A stretch of 64,000 nt of DNA from Diospyros lotus (Eukaryota; Streptophyta; Magnoliopsida; Ericales; Ebenaceae). The stretch covers positions 42,922,044 to 42,986,043 of the forward strand of contig NC_068341.1 in NCBI RefSeq assembly GCF_014633365.1. Reading direction: 5' to 3'. The stretch's first letter is position 1; the number at the start of each line of letters is the position of its first letter. Under the pieces are notes generated by a model. That model was not told where the DNA came from. It searched no databases and saw only the letters and a program-made list of their open reading frames with translations. A program made the translations under genes and the position numbers. Positions 23,056 through 34,430 of the stretch are shown here, one piece after another.

Positions 23056-23869
23056 TAGATAATTTTTTTTTTTTTGGCTAGATAAAAAAGAATTTATTTT
23101 GCTTGATGAAAAAAAAACTTATTGAATTGTTATAAGTATTTATCTTGTTTATATATTGTAGCCTTTTATTCTAAATTTTAATATATTGAAGTTTGAATCG
23201 ATACAATTTATTTGGTTTGAATGTTAAATTTTTAGTTAATTTGGATAGATTAGATCTTGGTTGAAAAATAAGAATGAGTTCATCACTAAGTTTAAATATA
23301 TATATATATATATATGCGGGCCTAATTTTTATTTTTGCCTTGGGCCTAAAAAATTCAAAATCGGCACTGGTTCCGGGAAGACGGTGGTTTCTTCTAGGTG
23401 AATTGTGATGACGAATAATAGTTAGAAAGTCTGCGGGGATTTCTCGCCCGCAAAGACTCTCCGATACTTAAGTCAGAATCGGACGAAAAAAATATAGATG
23501 ATATGCACTGAGTGAGAATAGATGTTACAGAAAATGGAAAAGTCTTCTCTTTTGTCAACTGATTGGGTATTTATAGGCGTGGATCTCGAGGATTTCAGAA
23601 AGGCCACGTTTCTCGCATCCCTAGGACTTAGGAGGGCCACGTGTCTCGATGGGGTCATTCTCCTTATTTTGGGAGGAAACATCTAGCTCGGGTGGAATGC
23701 ACCACCTTGGACGAAAAGTTGTACCCGAGAGGAACTCATTACTTGGGAGGAAATCACTACCCGAGAGGAATTGCTACCTCAAAGGATGCTCTCTTTACCT
23801 AACCCGCGCTTGGTGAAAAATTTTCTTCTCCCTAATGGAATGATATGTAGGGTAAACACATATTTTTTT

Positions 23870-24430
23870 TAGATAAATTAAATTTATTATATTTTATTTT
23901 TTGAACATTTAAGTAATTTTATTATTGGTGGACCATGATTAATACGTTGCCTTTTGAACCATTTAGTCAACTAGTAAAATTGTTTGAATATTAAAAATAA
24001 GATATAATAAATGTCTCTTATATATATCTAATGGATCATGCTAAATGTACATATTTTTTTACATTTTGGATTATACAAAGGGGTATTATGACTAAAATAC
24101 CCTTTGTTTTCATACGCCTCACGCGTCTCTATGTGCCTCATGAAGGATATTTTTGTCATTGATACACCTTTATATAGTTTAAGATGTACATAAAAGTATA
24201 CTAATAACATTATTCATATCTAATAATAATATGTATTGATTACTGCTTAACCATTACTTTAAAACAATAATGAACGCTACATTAATAGGTATGATAATTT
24301 TGAATCTCTGATGCATTGAAGGTCAATAATAATTAAAGAACATGCGATTAAACCTCTTTTTATTTTCTTTATTAGATCGGCCGTCATCTCTCATGCGTTG
24401 CCACGCTGGCTGTGTGATATATTATAATTA
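23870..24430. other. AT-rich intergenic DNA
   Basis: No gene or bounded repeat recognised. Confidence 0.55.
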
Positions 24431-24439
24431 ATCATTAAT

Positions 24440-24660
24440 ATTTTTTCTTTTGTAAATAGGAATTTTATTTAAAATAAACAAAAAAGGTATCTATAGTTTT
24501 AGGGTAAGACATACCCCGAGTCTCCTAATAAAATATTATACTAAAAGATCTAAATAACTAATAAAAATGTACAATTCTCATAACATTAAGAAAAACATAT
24601 ATACATTTGTTAGGAAAAACATATATACACTCAAAAACAACTTCTTTATAAGTATCATAT
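24440..24660 (-). mobile_element. LINE 3'-end fragment
   Basis: On the minus strand it runs through TAGGAGACTCGGGGTATGTC to AATAAAATTCCTATTTACAAAAG, the style of a plant L1 3' end. Related fragments lie at 9.63, 26.14 and 54.22 kb. No coding part. Confidence 0.5.
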
Positions 24661-24949
24661 TGGCTTTGGTCGTAAAAGTTGATAGTTGCTTTGCCAACCC
24701 TAGAATATTTAGCAAAATAATCACTTATGGTGCATAAATATACTCAATAGTTCAAACTATCATTTTGTGTAATTGTTGACATTTGTGATGTTAACCCTCA
24801 GTTATTAATTATTAATGTTGAGATTGCACATTTTACACTTTGTTAATACATGTGGAAGAGTAACTTGAAAATTTAAGTTTGATCCTTGTGATGATATTTT
24901 GTATTAATAAGAAAGCAATAAGAGGAGGACATCTGACCTTTGGCTTAGT

Positions 24950-25165
24950 TCTAATTTGAAGGGTCAACATAACCTATCTCTAATCGATTCGATAAATTGC
25001 CACCATCTTGAGTAAACCGAGACAAGGATATTTGGAAATGACTTCAAAAATATCAAGAAGGTAATTTCCACTCAATAACATAGATTTGTTATTATTTCAA
25101 AAGAGTCAAATTATAGAAATTTAACTCTTGAGAATTTCAGAGAGATCTCTATCGATTGATTCTTA
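24950..25165. repeat. 5' end of duplicated segment, unit 1
   Basis: Starts TTGAAGGGTCAA and carries AATTTGTC/GTTATTATTTCAAAA, AGAAATTTAACTCTTGAGAA and GGAGAGAT-like words. They recur in the same order at 34.58-34.79 kb upstream of the second BAHD gene. This is the furthest upstream match between the two units that I can see. Confidence 0.6.
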
Positions 25166-25564
25166 ATTGGCAAAATTGGGGACAATGAAGCCGTATAAAA
25201 GATGAGTTCAAGTTAGGTATTGATAATGGAGAGATGAGCAAACTTTAGGTGCAATTAATTGGGTATTATGCCAAACTAAAAAGATTAAGCTTTAGGTGCA
25301 TGTTGATTGAATTAATTAATTGGGTATTATGCCAAATCTAAAAAGATTGATTGGGTGATGAGTGGTGTTCTTAAAAAGTAATCCCTCTTGTATTGTCTCT
25401 ATCAATACACACACAATCTTGTGTGAATGTCTCCCAAGAAAGTATCTAATTAATAGTTTTTGTTAACATAAAATATTATCTTAAATATCAAAATTGAGTA
25501 TTCCAATATCATTTCCAAATATGTTTTACCAAATTGTCCTCTCTGTCTCTCTCTCAATAGCTTC

Positions 25565-25570
25565 TATAAG
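25565..25570 (+). promoter_or_regulatory. Probable TATA box of BAHD copy 1
   Basis: CTATAAGT lies 82 bp before the start codon, in a block that is otherwise almost identical upstream of copy 2. Copy 2 reads CTAAAGT there and so lacks the TATA core. Confidence 0.55.
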
Positions 25571-25616
25571 TTTCGCCCATTTCCTCAGCTGGTTCATCCA
25601 TCCAGCATACTCACAT

Positions 25617-25639
25617 CTCTCTCTCTCTCTCTCTCTCTG
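25617..25639. repeat. CT microsatellite in the BAHD copy 1 leader
   Basis: A (CT)n run ending 13 bp before the ATG. The corresponding run before copy 2 (35174-35198) is interrupted by TTT. Confidence 0.85.
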
Positions 25640-25651
25640 AAGTTATTGAAA

Positions 25652-28608
25652 ATGGTGGGCCAAAAAGGAGGGTTCGAGGTGAAGGTGAGAAAGGAGGTGG
25701 TGGTGGCGGCGGCGGCGTTGCCAATGCAGGAGCATTGGCTGCCGCAGTCCAACCTCGACCTGCTCTTGCCGCCGGTGGACGTCGGGGTCTTCTTCTGCTA
25801 CAAGAAGCCGGCGGCCGCATTTGGGTGGATGGTCAGTGTTTTGAAGAAGGCCTTGGCCCAGGTTCTAGTTTCTTACTACGCATTCAGCGGCGAGATTGTG
25901 ATCAACAGTGGGGGCGAGCCTGAGCTTATCTGCAACAACCGGGGAGTCGACTTCACCGAAGCTTTCGCCGACGTCCGGCTTGAAGATATCAACTTCTACA
26001 ATCCCGACGAAAGCATTGAAGCCAAGCTGGTGCCCAAGAAGAAGCATGGCGTGCTCTCCGTCCAGGTATATTTGTTCCGTAATTATTAAATATATATAAA
26101 TAAAAATTTCATACAAACCAACCAAAAGCAACTACAGCTTTAAATTAGGGTTTAGGGTATGCCCGAGTCGCACAACTTTAAATTAGAACATATTTGGAGT
26201 CTCACAACGAAAGATTACATTAAAAGATCTAAACAACCAATGAAAATATACAATCTTTCTAACATTGAGAGAAAATATATATAACTCTTAGGAAAAATTT
26301 TATCAACATTATCTCTAGCTAGAAAATATTCAGATAAAACTTCTTTAAGAATCATGTTGGCTTTGTCACTTCAAGGGTACGAAATAGTTAGGACCCAATA
26401 AAAAAAGAATTATATAAAATTTGTATGCAAAGGTATATTGTATCAGTGCATGCCCATGGGACCAATTTTTTTCTCCAAATTTGATTTGGTCTCACTAACA
26501 CCTTGACTTGGTTGGATCATGTTCATGTGAGTGATTTCCGTTGAGAAGATACTGATTCGATTCCCTTTTTATACATAATTAACTTTTAAATTTGCTTTAT
26601 TTGAGATGGTGTTCTTAAATTGATGAAACTAATCGAATTGTTCAAACTGAATAGACCGAATCATTTTTAAAAATCGAACTAAACTGATTGAATAGATGTT
26701 CAAATCAAATAAATCAAAAATTTAAAAAAACCGAATCAATGACAATCGATGATGGCGATGGGTGTTACATATAACAGTCTGCGTCGCGATGAGTCATGGG
26801 GAGGGGGGTGTGGGATGCCAACAGAAAGTCGAGTGAGAGGGATGTAATGGAATTGGGAGGGTAATGGAATTGGGAGGCAAAGGGTCAGAAGCAGAGGGAA
26901 AAAGGGAGGAGAAAGGTTGGGATCGATCGGAGCAGAGAGGAAGAGCTGAAGAGGAAGTGTTAGAAACTATTCAACATCTTCTTCTTCTTCTATTCTACCA
27001 AATCTGCCATTCTCTAAATCTATTCTTAATTTGATAAAAAAACGATATTATTTTTGATATTTCAGTTAGTTCAATTATTTCATTTTTTTAATATAGAGAC
27101 AGAATTGAATTAAAATAACTGAGATACTTGAATTTAGAAATCAAATTGAAACAACCTACAAATTGAATCAAATTGGACCATTAATTTCGGTTGATTTGGC
27201 TTCAGCTTAACTGAAATGTTACTCACTTCTAATTATATGAATATAAATATATAAAACATCAATGTACAATAGTATTCAGTTGCGTATCCAATTAGTATTT
27301 CCATTAATGTTAGACATTATTTTAAAAAAAAAATATGAATTCAAGGGACCGTATACCATATGAATTAATTAGAGAAAACATATAACAAAACAAACAATCG
27401 GACAAACTCTTTCCAAAACATGTACACAAAATAAGTAGAGACAAACAACTCCTTACGTACCATTATAGAATAATCTTCTAATTAATAACAAAATATATAT
27501 GTGCTTGAGCATCCAAGAGTTTGGGTACGTAATTAAGGTTGTCTCCACAAACAAATCCAACTCTTCTCTATTCACCAACCTTATTGGCCATGGAGGAATC
27601 AATCTAAACATCTCTCTTGGTTTGTAAGACATGTCTTGTTTATTAGCACATGACAACTTGTCTTCATGACAATGACAGGCCACGGAGCTCCAGTGCGGCG
27701 GCGCAGTGGTGGCGTGTTCATTCGACCACAGGGTGGCGGACGCCTACTCCGCCAACATGTTTCTAGTCTCATGGGCGGAGATGGCCCAGTCCAAGCCACT
27801 CTCACTTCTTCCATCTTTCCGGCGTTCTATACTCAGCCCTAGACGCCCTGCTGGAACCTATCACCCCTCCATTGACGAGATGTACGTGCCCATCTCCGCC
27901 CTGCCGCCTCCCAAACAGCGCCGCCCCGACTCCGAACTGCTGATCAGCCGCATCTACTACGTCGAGTCTGGCCAGCTGAATCATCTCCAGTCACTCGCCT
28001 CCGACTCCTGCGCCGGAAAGAAACGCACCAAGCTCGAGGCCTTCAGCGCCTTCCTGTGGAAGATCGTGGCCGGACGAGAAACTCAACCGGACGGGACTTG
28101 CAGCATGGGCATTGTGGTTGACGGCAGGACGAGATTGAGCACCATTGAAGGTTATTTTGGGAACGTTTTGTCGATTCCGTTCGGGAAGAAAAGCGCCGGC
28201 GAGCTCAGGGGGAAAGATCTGAGCTGGGTGGCGAATGCAGTTCATGAGTTTCTGGAAGAAGCCGTGAGCAAGGAGCATTTCCTGGACCTGATAGACTGGG
28301 TGGAGGCTCACCGGCCGGAACCGGGGCTTTCGAGGATTTACGCCGCAGGGGGAGGGCCGGCTTTCGTGGTGTCGTCGGGGCAGCGGTTTCCGGTGGGGAA
28401 GGTGGATTTCGGGTGGGGAAGGCCGGCGTTGGGGTCGTACCACTTCCCTTGGGGCGGAGACGCCGGATATGTGATGCCGATGCCTAGTCCGGCGGGGAAC
28501 GGCGACTGGCTTGTGTACATGCACCTGCTGGAGGGGCAGCTGGAGACGGTGGAGGCTCAGGCGGGTCATGTGTTCAAGCCATTGACGTTTGAGTATCTCA
28601 GCCACTGA
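25652..28608 (+). CDS. BAHD acyltransferase, copy 1 (two exons)
   Basis: Exons 25652-26065 and 27679-28608 join at CAG|GT...CAG|GCC, phase 0, giving 447 aa, a normal BAHD length. These enzymes are usually cytosolic and transfer an acyl group from acyl-CoA to a hydroxyl or amine. The catalytic HXXXD is HRVAD at residues 155-159, with the general-base histidine at 155; the structural DFGWG is at 381-385. The N-terminus has [16 protein letters not shown] (26-41) and AFSGEI, as in hydroxycinnamoyl- and coniferyl-alcohol-acyltransferase-like members. Substrate is therefore probably a phenylpropanoid alcohol or related acceptor, which is inference. I chose the ATG at 25652; an in-frame TTG just before it is not used. 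The 1613-bp intron holds a LINE fragment and a hAT-like repeat. AATAAA follows the stop at about 28615. Confidence 0.9.
26140..26380 (-). mobile_element. LINE 3'-end fragment in BAHD copy 1 intron
   Basis: Words AAAAGATCTAAACAACCAATGAAAATATAC and CGAGTC match the fragments at 24.44, 9.63 and 54.22 kb. There is no corresponding block in the intron of copy 2. Confidence 0.45.
26560..27235. mobile_element. hAT-type repeat remnant in BAHD copy 1 intron
   Basis: AT-rich outer parts with ACCGAATC wording surround a GC-richer core at about 26740-26960. The right end, inverted, reads AGAAGTGAGTAACATTTCAG, like the GGGGTGAGCAA-type end of the 50.9-kb element. The left end and TSD are not clear. Confidence 0.45.
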
Positions 28609-28639
28609 ACCAATTAATAAAATAAAAATAAAAATAATT

Positions 28640-28925
28640 GGGAACCAAAGGTAATATATTTATAATAAAAACATTTTTTTTAAGAAAATCTTCTATCCAT
28701 ATGTTGTCCGCAAATAAACATCCTTAATATTTGAAAAAAAATAGTAATTTATATTAATTTTATGACTAGCTATATTTTATTCCTTATTCTTAAAATTATT
28801 GACGTTGACAAAACTACCCTCCTATTTTCTCCTTTACTCCCCTTGTCCTTTTTCTCTGTGTAGTAAACTAGTTAGAATTGGCAATTTGTCAATTCATTTC
28901 TTTGGTTGAACAAAGAAAAAGATAC
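28640..28925. other. 3' flank of BAHD copy 1, duplicated
   Basis: Part of this stretch (about 28770-28890) aligns with 39770-39885 downstream of copy 2, at roughly three bases in four by eye. It also resembles part of the 400-bp tandem unit near 59.3 kb (TCTTTCTTTGT...ACAAA...TTGTC wording). Confidence 0.5.
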
Positions 28926-29265
28926 CAATTAAGTTTTACGGAAATGAAAATAGAAAATAAATATAATATAAAATAAAATTGAAAAAATTATATTTTTCAA
29001 AAATTAAGAAATGAAAATAAAAAAATATGTAAATGAAAAAAATATAGATGTCTTTTTGTTAATATAATTTTTAATATAAGAAATTATATATAATATATAA
29101 TTTCTCGTCTAATCTTTTGGTAAATGAAACGCGTTTTTAATATTTTTTTAATATTATAAAATAATTTTAAAATATTTTTAAAATTATAAAAATCATCCAA
29201 TTTTTTTTTTATTTCTTAATGTTTCGAAATATGAAAAATTCTGGAAATATCGAAATCCCCCTGAT
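28925..29265 (-). repeat. Dispersed repeat R1, copy 4 (inverted)
   Basis: Read on the minus strand it has the TTTCGAAACATTAAG-like start, the AAATATTTTAAAATTATTTTATAA middle and the TATTTTCATTTCC-type end of the other copies. It is absent from the matching position in unit 2. Confidence 0.5.
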
Positions 29266-29439
29266 ACATTTTCATACATCATAAAAAATTGATAGCTAGT
29301 AATTTACAATACGAGAATAAAAGGTAGTGTGAGAGAAAATGTGGTTATTTTTAATTTTTTTTAATATTTGTAAAGTAACAATTAAGAAAAAGTGTAATTA
29401 GAATTATAAAGTTTTGATTCACTATCATATGTTAAATGT

Positions 29440-29673
29440 AACTTATGTGTCCAAAATCATAAGAAGATCTAACAAAGGGCATTTGTAGGGACAAGCGATA
29501 GTCAATTTGGTTAGGGTTTTGAAAATAATTATGAATATAATTGTGCTTTTACATTTGTACCCGTGTTTGTAACTGTAACCACATGATTAGATTTTTATAA
29601 TTGTATTCGTAGTTGATAGATTAACCATAGTTTAAATTAACAATTTATAAGCTAATACTATATTATATATATA
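29440..29673. repeat. Duplicated block downstream of BAHD copy 1
   Basis: Contains AAGAAGATCTAACAAAGGGC and GTAATTGTGCTTTTAC-type words that recur at 42.17-42.31 kb in unit 2. No gene. Confidence 0.65.
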
Positions 29674-30319
29674 TGTTATATGTATTTTCTGTATCACTCC
29701 ATATGGGCCAAACTCTGTCCAATGGACTAGCCCAATCACCCGAAGCCAGGAGGGCCCAGACGACCTCGCCAAAGAAAGTCCAGCAACTATTGAAATCCGA
29801 AACTCGTAAAACGAACACCTGGCGAGCTCCTCGAGAAGCTCCTAGCGAGCTCCCAGCGATCGACTAACAGACTCCCGGCAATGCCCTTCAGACCGCTGGG
29901 CTAAAACCTCCATATCGCATAAGTGGCAAAATTGCTGAGAAGTCAGAGGTAGGGTTCGTTTATTTTATCTGCAACAACTCATGCTTCTCGTAATGGGGAT
30001 CCCACTCTCGATTTTGTGTAAACGATAAAGGTTGTTTGTCTCCTATTATGTAGTCTTTATATTTCTATATATTATCTAAATTGTAAGGACCCCTAAGTAC
30101 AAATAGGGGTCAGAGGGACAAAAAGAAAAGGAGGAGAGATCGCCATTCTTGAGGAATAATCAGAGTGCGATCATGGAGTCAGCATCGTTCTGACCGAACC
30201 ACGTAAAAATCCTGGTGTCGATTCACGTTCGAGACCTTTATTTTCTTCTTCTTGGCACTTTGCACTTATTCACCGCGACCCAAAAAAGAATCGGGGTCGG
30301 CTAAAATCGAACGTCCACA
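29674..30319 (+). mobile_element. Solo LTR, 646 bp, TSD ATATA
   Basis: Starts TGTTATATG, ends CGTCCACA, and is flanked on both sides by ATATA. It contains a GC-rich U3 and a CCGCGACCC...GGGGTCGG end region, with no coding part, so it is a solo LTR left after recombination. Unit 2 reads across the site without it near 42540-42560, which supports the boundaries, although the TSD lies in an AT run. Confidence 0.75.
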
Positions 30320-30544
30320 ATATATAACTAATATTACATATATAATTGTCAATTATAGGTATAGTTATAATTATTTTTAATAATCCTAATGGATACTTTT
30401 TCTTAATTTTTTAACCATAATGGTGTTTATAGCTGATTTTCTCAATTTTTAATCATAAGCACCAAATGCAATTATGATTTTTTATTTTTTTCAAATTAAC
30501 CTAATGGCGCTCGTCTATATCATTTGCATGAACGATGAAATTGG

Positions 30545-32300
30545 CAACTCTACTTAAAAAATATAGCCTTTACCTCATCAATTAAAACTTTGATATATTT
30601 TTTTATTCGTTCAATTATTTTTGTTTTTTTTAACCTTTCAGTTAATTGAGAGTTAATGATTGAATTGATAATGACAAATAGAATAAAACATGTCACATTA
30701 ATACATAACACGACATGTTATTATTATTTTTAGGTTTAATATGTAAAGAGTTCTTGGACTATTAAAAAATGTGGTCTTTAGCCACTCAACTAAAATTTTG
30801 GTATATTCCTTCATTTAACCATTTATTTTTGTTCCCTTTAGTTTTTTGGTGGACGAAACGTTAGTAGTTGAATTAATGGTAACATGCAGTGGCCACATAC
30901 AGCCAAGGGTAGGCAACTACCCTTGGATTTTTAAAAAATTATTATATATAATAATTTATTTTTTTTTATTTTTTTTTTCTAAATGCTCACCTTGAATTTT
31001 AAAAAAAAATCTAAATTTTAGATATATTAGTTGATGAAGATAAGGGTGTCGGGTAATTGACTCTTATTGCCAAAAATCACCGACCATGATAGCTGGTGAC
31101 AATTCTCAATGCATTTACGCACATTGGGTTTGGTCAAAAGTTTAAACTTATATTTATGAAATTTGACCGTTAAATTTTATTGGTGTTTTGGGTATGTTGG
31201 TTGATGGGAATAAGGGTGTCGAGCGATTGCCTCTGATCGTAGAAAATCACTGGTCATGGTAGTTGGTGGCGACTGCTAGTGCTTTTTTTAATATTGACCA
31301 AAAATTAAAAATAAGATATATAAAAATTTGACCCACTTTTCTTTTGTGTATGTTAATCTTAGTTAACCATTTCTTTAACTATGTTTTAATTAAGGGGATT
31401 AATGTTTTTCATTTTTTGTTACAAATTTATAAATTACATATTTAAAATTATAGCAGAAAACATATTTTCTATCATGAAGTTTGTCAAGATTCTATTATGT
31501 AATTGAATTGGAGATCAATGATTGAATGACAGTCTCTCATGAAGTTTATCAAGACTCGGCTGCGCAATCAAATTGGAGATTAATGATTGAACGACAACTT
31601 AGTTGTATATATTGAAAAATAGATATTTAATATAATTGATAATGATGTTATTATGCGACGTTATTAAAATATGAAAATACGTCAATTGTATAATTTATTG
31701 ATATATATATTTTAATATTATATTATTTTTTAATTTTTTTATATTATTTAATTTTAGATAGAATTTAGAGTTTAAAGTTTAATTTTTACTCACAGCCTAA
31801 AATTTCTGGCTATGCCACTGGTAACATGTAAGATGAAACATTTATAATATATCAAATTAATTTTGGTAAATTAATTTTTCAATGTGTCGTCCTCATTTTT
31901 TTTCCCTCTTCTAATTCTTTTTTTATTTTGGCCATTTTAATTATTTTTATTGTGTTTTATAAATTAGTGTTACAAATGCTTTTGTCTTATTTGTTACTGC
32001 TAATTCAATTGCTAACATTTTATCCATCGAAGGGTTAAAGGTATTGAAAACAAATAGATGAAGGAGAAAATATGTTAGAATTCTAATTTAGAGATTAAAG
32101 ATAATATTTTTTAATAATTCAAAGACCCTTTATATATTAAGCTTGAAAAAAATTAATCTAATTTATTATGTATTAATATGATATATTTTATTTTACTTGA
32201 CATAATCAGTCCATCTGTTAACTCTCAGTTAATCAAAAGAGTAAAGCAAACGAAAACAAATAGTTAAAAAGGGAGAGTAAGTCAAAATTTTGTCTTGCTT
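30545..32300. repeat. Long foldback repeat, unit 1, with internal hAT insertion
   Basis: The left arm (about 30545-30886) and right arm (about 31829-32300) pair as imperfect inverted repeats. Left words include ACCTTTCAGTTAATTGAGAGTTAA and TTTAGGTTTAATATGTAAAGAG; the right arm has their inverse (TTTATATATTAAGC and TTAACTCTCAGTTAATC). A 934-bp hAT element lies between them. The same foldback is present in unit 2. It is non-coding, and probably an old Mutator-like or foldback element. Confidence 0.6.
30887..31820. mobile_element. Non-autonomous hAT element, 934 bp, perfect 8-bp TSD
   Basis: Flanked exactly by GTAACATG. Ends are CAGTGGCCACATA and the inverse of CAGTGGCATAGCCAG. The interior has two pairs of direct repeats: about 31025-31110 with 31200-31285 (ATAAGGGTGTCG, ATCAC, GACCATG/GGTCATG words), and about 31475-31600 (CATGAAGTTTGTCAAGA, GGAGATCAATGATTGAA). 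No transposase. Unit 2 shows the empty site near 48940. Confidence 0.85.
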
Positions 32301-33338
32301 TGGGCTAAGTTGGCTCTGTGTCGTTCAATTTCATGTGTAGAAGAAGCACTTGGGGCAAAATTGAGAGGGTTTGAGGCCTGTTGGGCTGGGTTTCCTCCAT
32401 TGTGGGGATGGCCCATTAATTTGTACATAATTATTAATTAAGTAAAGTATATGTGAGTTAAGTTTATGTGTAGAAGACTTAGGGTTATTTTTATCCTAAA
32501 AATATCAAGTATAAAGGGTTTCAAACTTTCCTAATGTTGCAGCCGCACATAAGAAAAAGGGAAATAAGAAAAGTGCTGAAATTGATAAAAAGTTGCAATC
32601 CAGTTTTGATCAATAAATTATTTGGGGTTCAATTTGTGATCAAATTTGATTGAAATTTGGTCAGCATGTTCATAACGCACGGCTCTACAATCTGCATGGT
32701 GGAGATCAGTTCTGGAGTTCTTGTTAATAAGTTTCTGCAATAGATGTCGAGTTCTTTTATTCGGTGAAATCTCTTCTATTTCTTATTCTAGTTATTTGGT
32801 TTCAAAAGTAATTATTCTTGAAGAGATATTATTATGTGTCTCTAATTATTAACAATTAGAAAAGAGTTTTGTGTATTTTCATTATAATAAATCTATTTGA
32901 ATAGAATTTATCCAGATATAATTATCCTTTTTAGTCATTTCAATTGTTGATGTTAAGATAATTATGTCATTTATTATTTTATTTACCAACGATACCCTCC
33001 GGTCACAATTCAATTTTATTTTATAAGGTTAAAATTGTCTTTTTATTTTGTTAAATATCATTAAAAACAAGTATTAAATAACTTTCTATCTGGATAAATT
33101 TTAATTATTTAGCAGAGTCCTTTTCATTATTTGTTTGATAGTAAAAGTTTTGGATGAATTTCGATTACGTAGTTTTTACTTTTCACATTAAGAGAATTTT
33201 TCACATAAAATTTTGATATTTTTGTGATTAAATAATTGACACACTTGTGTCATGTTACTCTATATTTATTTAATTTAACTCCTATTAAATTCACATAAGA
33301 AAAGAGAAAATAAAATATTTGAATGTAATTACATTAAA
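32300..33338. other. AT-rich intergenic DNA
   Basis: No gene. Near 32335-32410 a short TTGGGCTGGG / GGCCCATTAA pair of site II-like words occurs without a reading frame. Confidence 0.55.
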
Positions 33339-34083
33339 GGTGCGTTTGATTATAAGGGTGGAATTTAAGTGAAAAAAAAATAAATTCCAGGGCATTGAAT
33401 TCTAGAGAAAATGAATTCTTGAAAATTGAAAATTTAAACTGTTTGATTAGTATAATTTTTTACCTAGAAAATAATGTTATTTTCCATCTTTTGATGTTTG
33501 ATTAGTAATATTTTTCATAGAATTGGATAAAAAATATTTTCCAATTCAATGGTGAAAATGATGTTATTGGCATTTCATGTTTAATAGGCATTATTTTTCA
33601 TGAAAAATGTGTATTTAATGGTGAAAATGTATTAAAAATATTAAATCTTATACAGAAAAATTAAAATAATAACGTATTTTAAATTAATTAAATTATTTTC
33701 TCAAAGAAATAAAACTACAAAATTATTTTTGTTTTATTTTTCAAAAAAATAATTTATACGTAATTTTGACATATTTTCTTTTTATATATTTATATTTATT
33801 AATTATTAAAAATAAAAAATATAAAATAATTTACAAACCCCCCTTCTCCCTCATTCTCAGTTGTCGTCGCACACCCACAACCTTTCTCAATTGTCAGGAA
33901 AATTTCATCTCCTCCCTCCTTTCCAAAGAATTTGATTTTCATAACTTGAAGGAAAATAAGCTCACGTGATCATTAATAAAAAAATGAATTTTTTAAAATA
34001 AAAATTATCAAACAATATAAAAATTTAATATTGGGTAGAAAAGTTACCTTTCCCTTGAAAAATTTGGGCCATTAAACGCGCCC
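33339..34083. mobile_element. Candidate Harbinger-type MITE
   Basis: Starts GGTGCGTTTGATTATAAGG, and its end is the inverse of GGGCGCGTTTAATGGCCC. AAA occurs on both sides. The terminal style is shared with the MITE at 44.74-45.92 kb (GGGGCGTTTGGTATAGG). Class is inferred from the ends only. Confidence 0.5.
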
Positions 34084-34430
34084 AAAGTTGTTGACTTGAG
34101 GTGATTTTCGCTAATCAGGATTGTCCTCATCAACTGTGACAAAAGCCGGGACCCAGAAGTAAATCGGGGGATTTTTTCATCTCTCTGTTTGCTACAAATT
34201 TCAAAGCCCCGAAGAACACGCACACGCTGTACCCTATGACCAAGTTCTGTCCTCCACCACGCACACGCTGTACCTTCAAGACCTTAGTTGACTGACTGTC
34301 TGAGTATGACTCCACTGTTCTGTTAGTCCCACCTTCAAGACCTTTTAGTTATCTATCCATTCCCATTCATCGCTCCATGTGAAATTGGATAACCCTCATC
34401 TGGTTTGTCTTCTCTGTCGTCGCACCTCGA

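Larger units (their letters stand above)
19821..23369 (+). mobile_element. hAT transposon, decayed, with 8-bp TSD
   Basis: A 3549-bp element flanked by GTTCCGAG (19813-19820) and GTTCCGGG (23370-23377), 7 of 8 matching. The left end starts CAGGCCTGG and has CAGTGCGATT 26 bp inside; the right end, inverted, reads CAGTGCCGATTTTG. It carries the transposase pseudogene at 20183-22752. The TSD length and the protein agree on hAT; the terminal inverted repeats are imperfect. Confidence 0.7.
19515..23860 (-). mobile_element. LTR-like sequence split by the hAT element
   Basis: The two halves, 19515-19820 and 23370-23860, were continuous before the hAT insertion at 19821-23369. On the minus strand the right half has TATAAATACCC near 23575 and then CTTAAGTATCGGAGAGTCTTTGCGGG, the leader wording of plant LTRs. 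The outer end reads TGTGTTTACCCTAC on the minus strand. No matching 5-bp TSD was found at the outer ends. Confidence 0.45.

Noticed and set aside
19515..23865. A 5-bp TSD for the LTR-like host of the hAT element
   Set aside because: I compared the flanks at both outer ends (ATAAA before TGTTCATG, TATTT after AAACACA) and they do not match, so no boundary is claimed.
27991..28605. 204-codon minus-strand frame opposite BAHD exon 2 (and its 237-codon counterpart at 38142-38855)
   Set aside because: Antisense shadow of a GC-rich exon; arginine/histidine/proline-rich with no domain.
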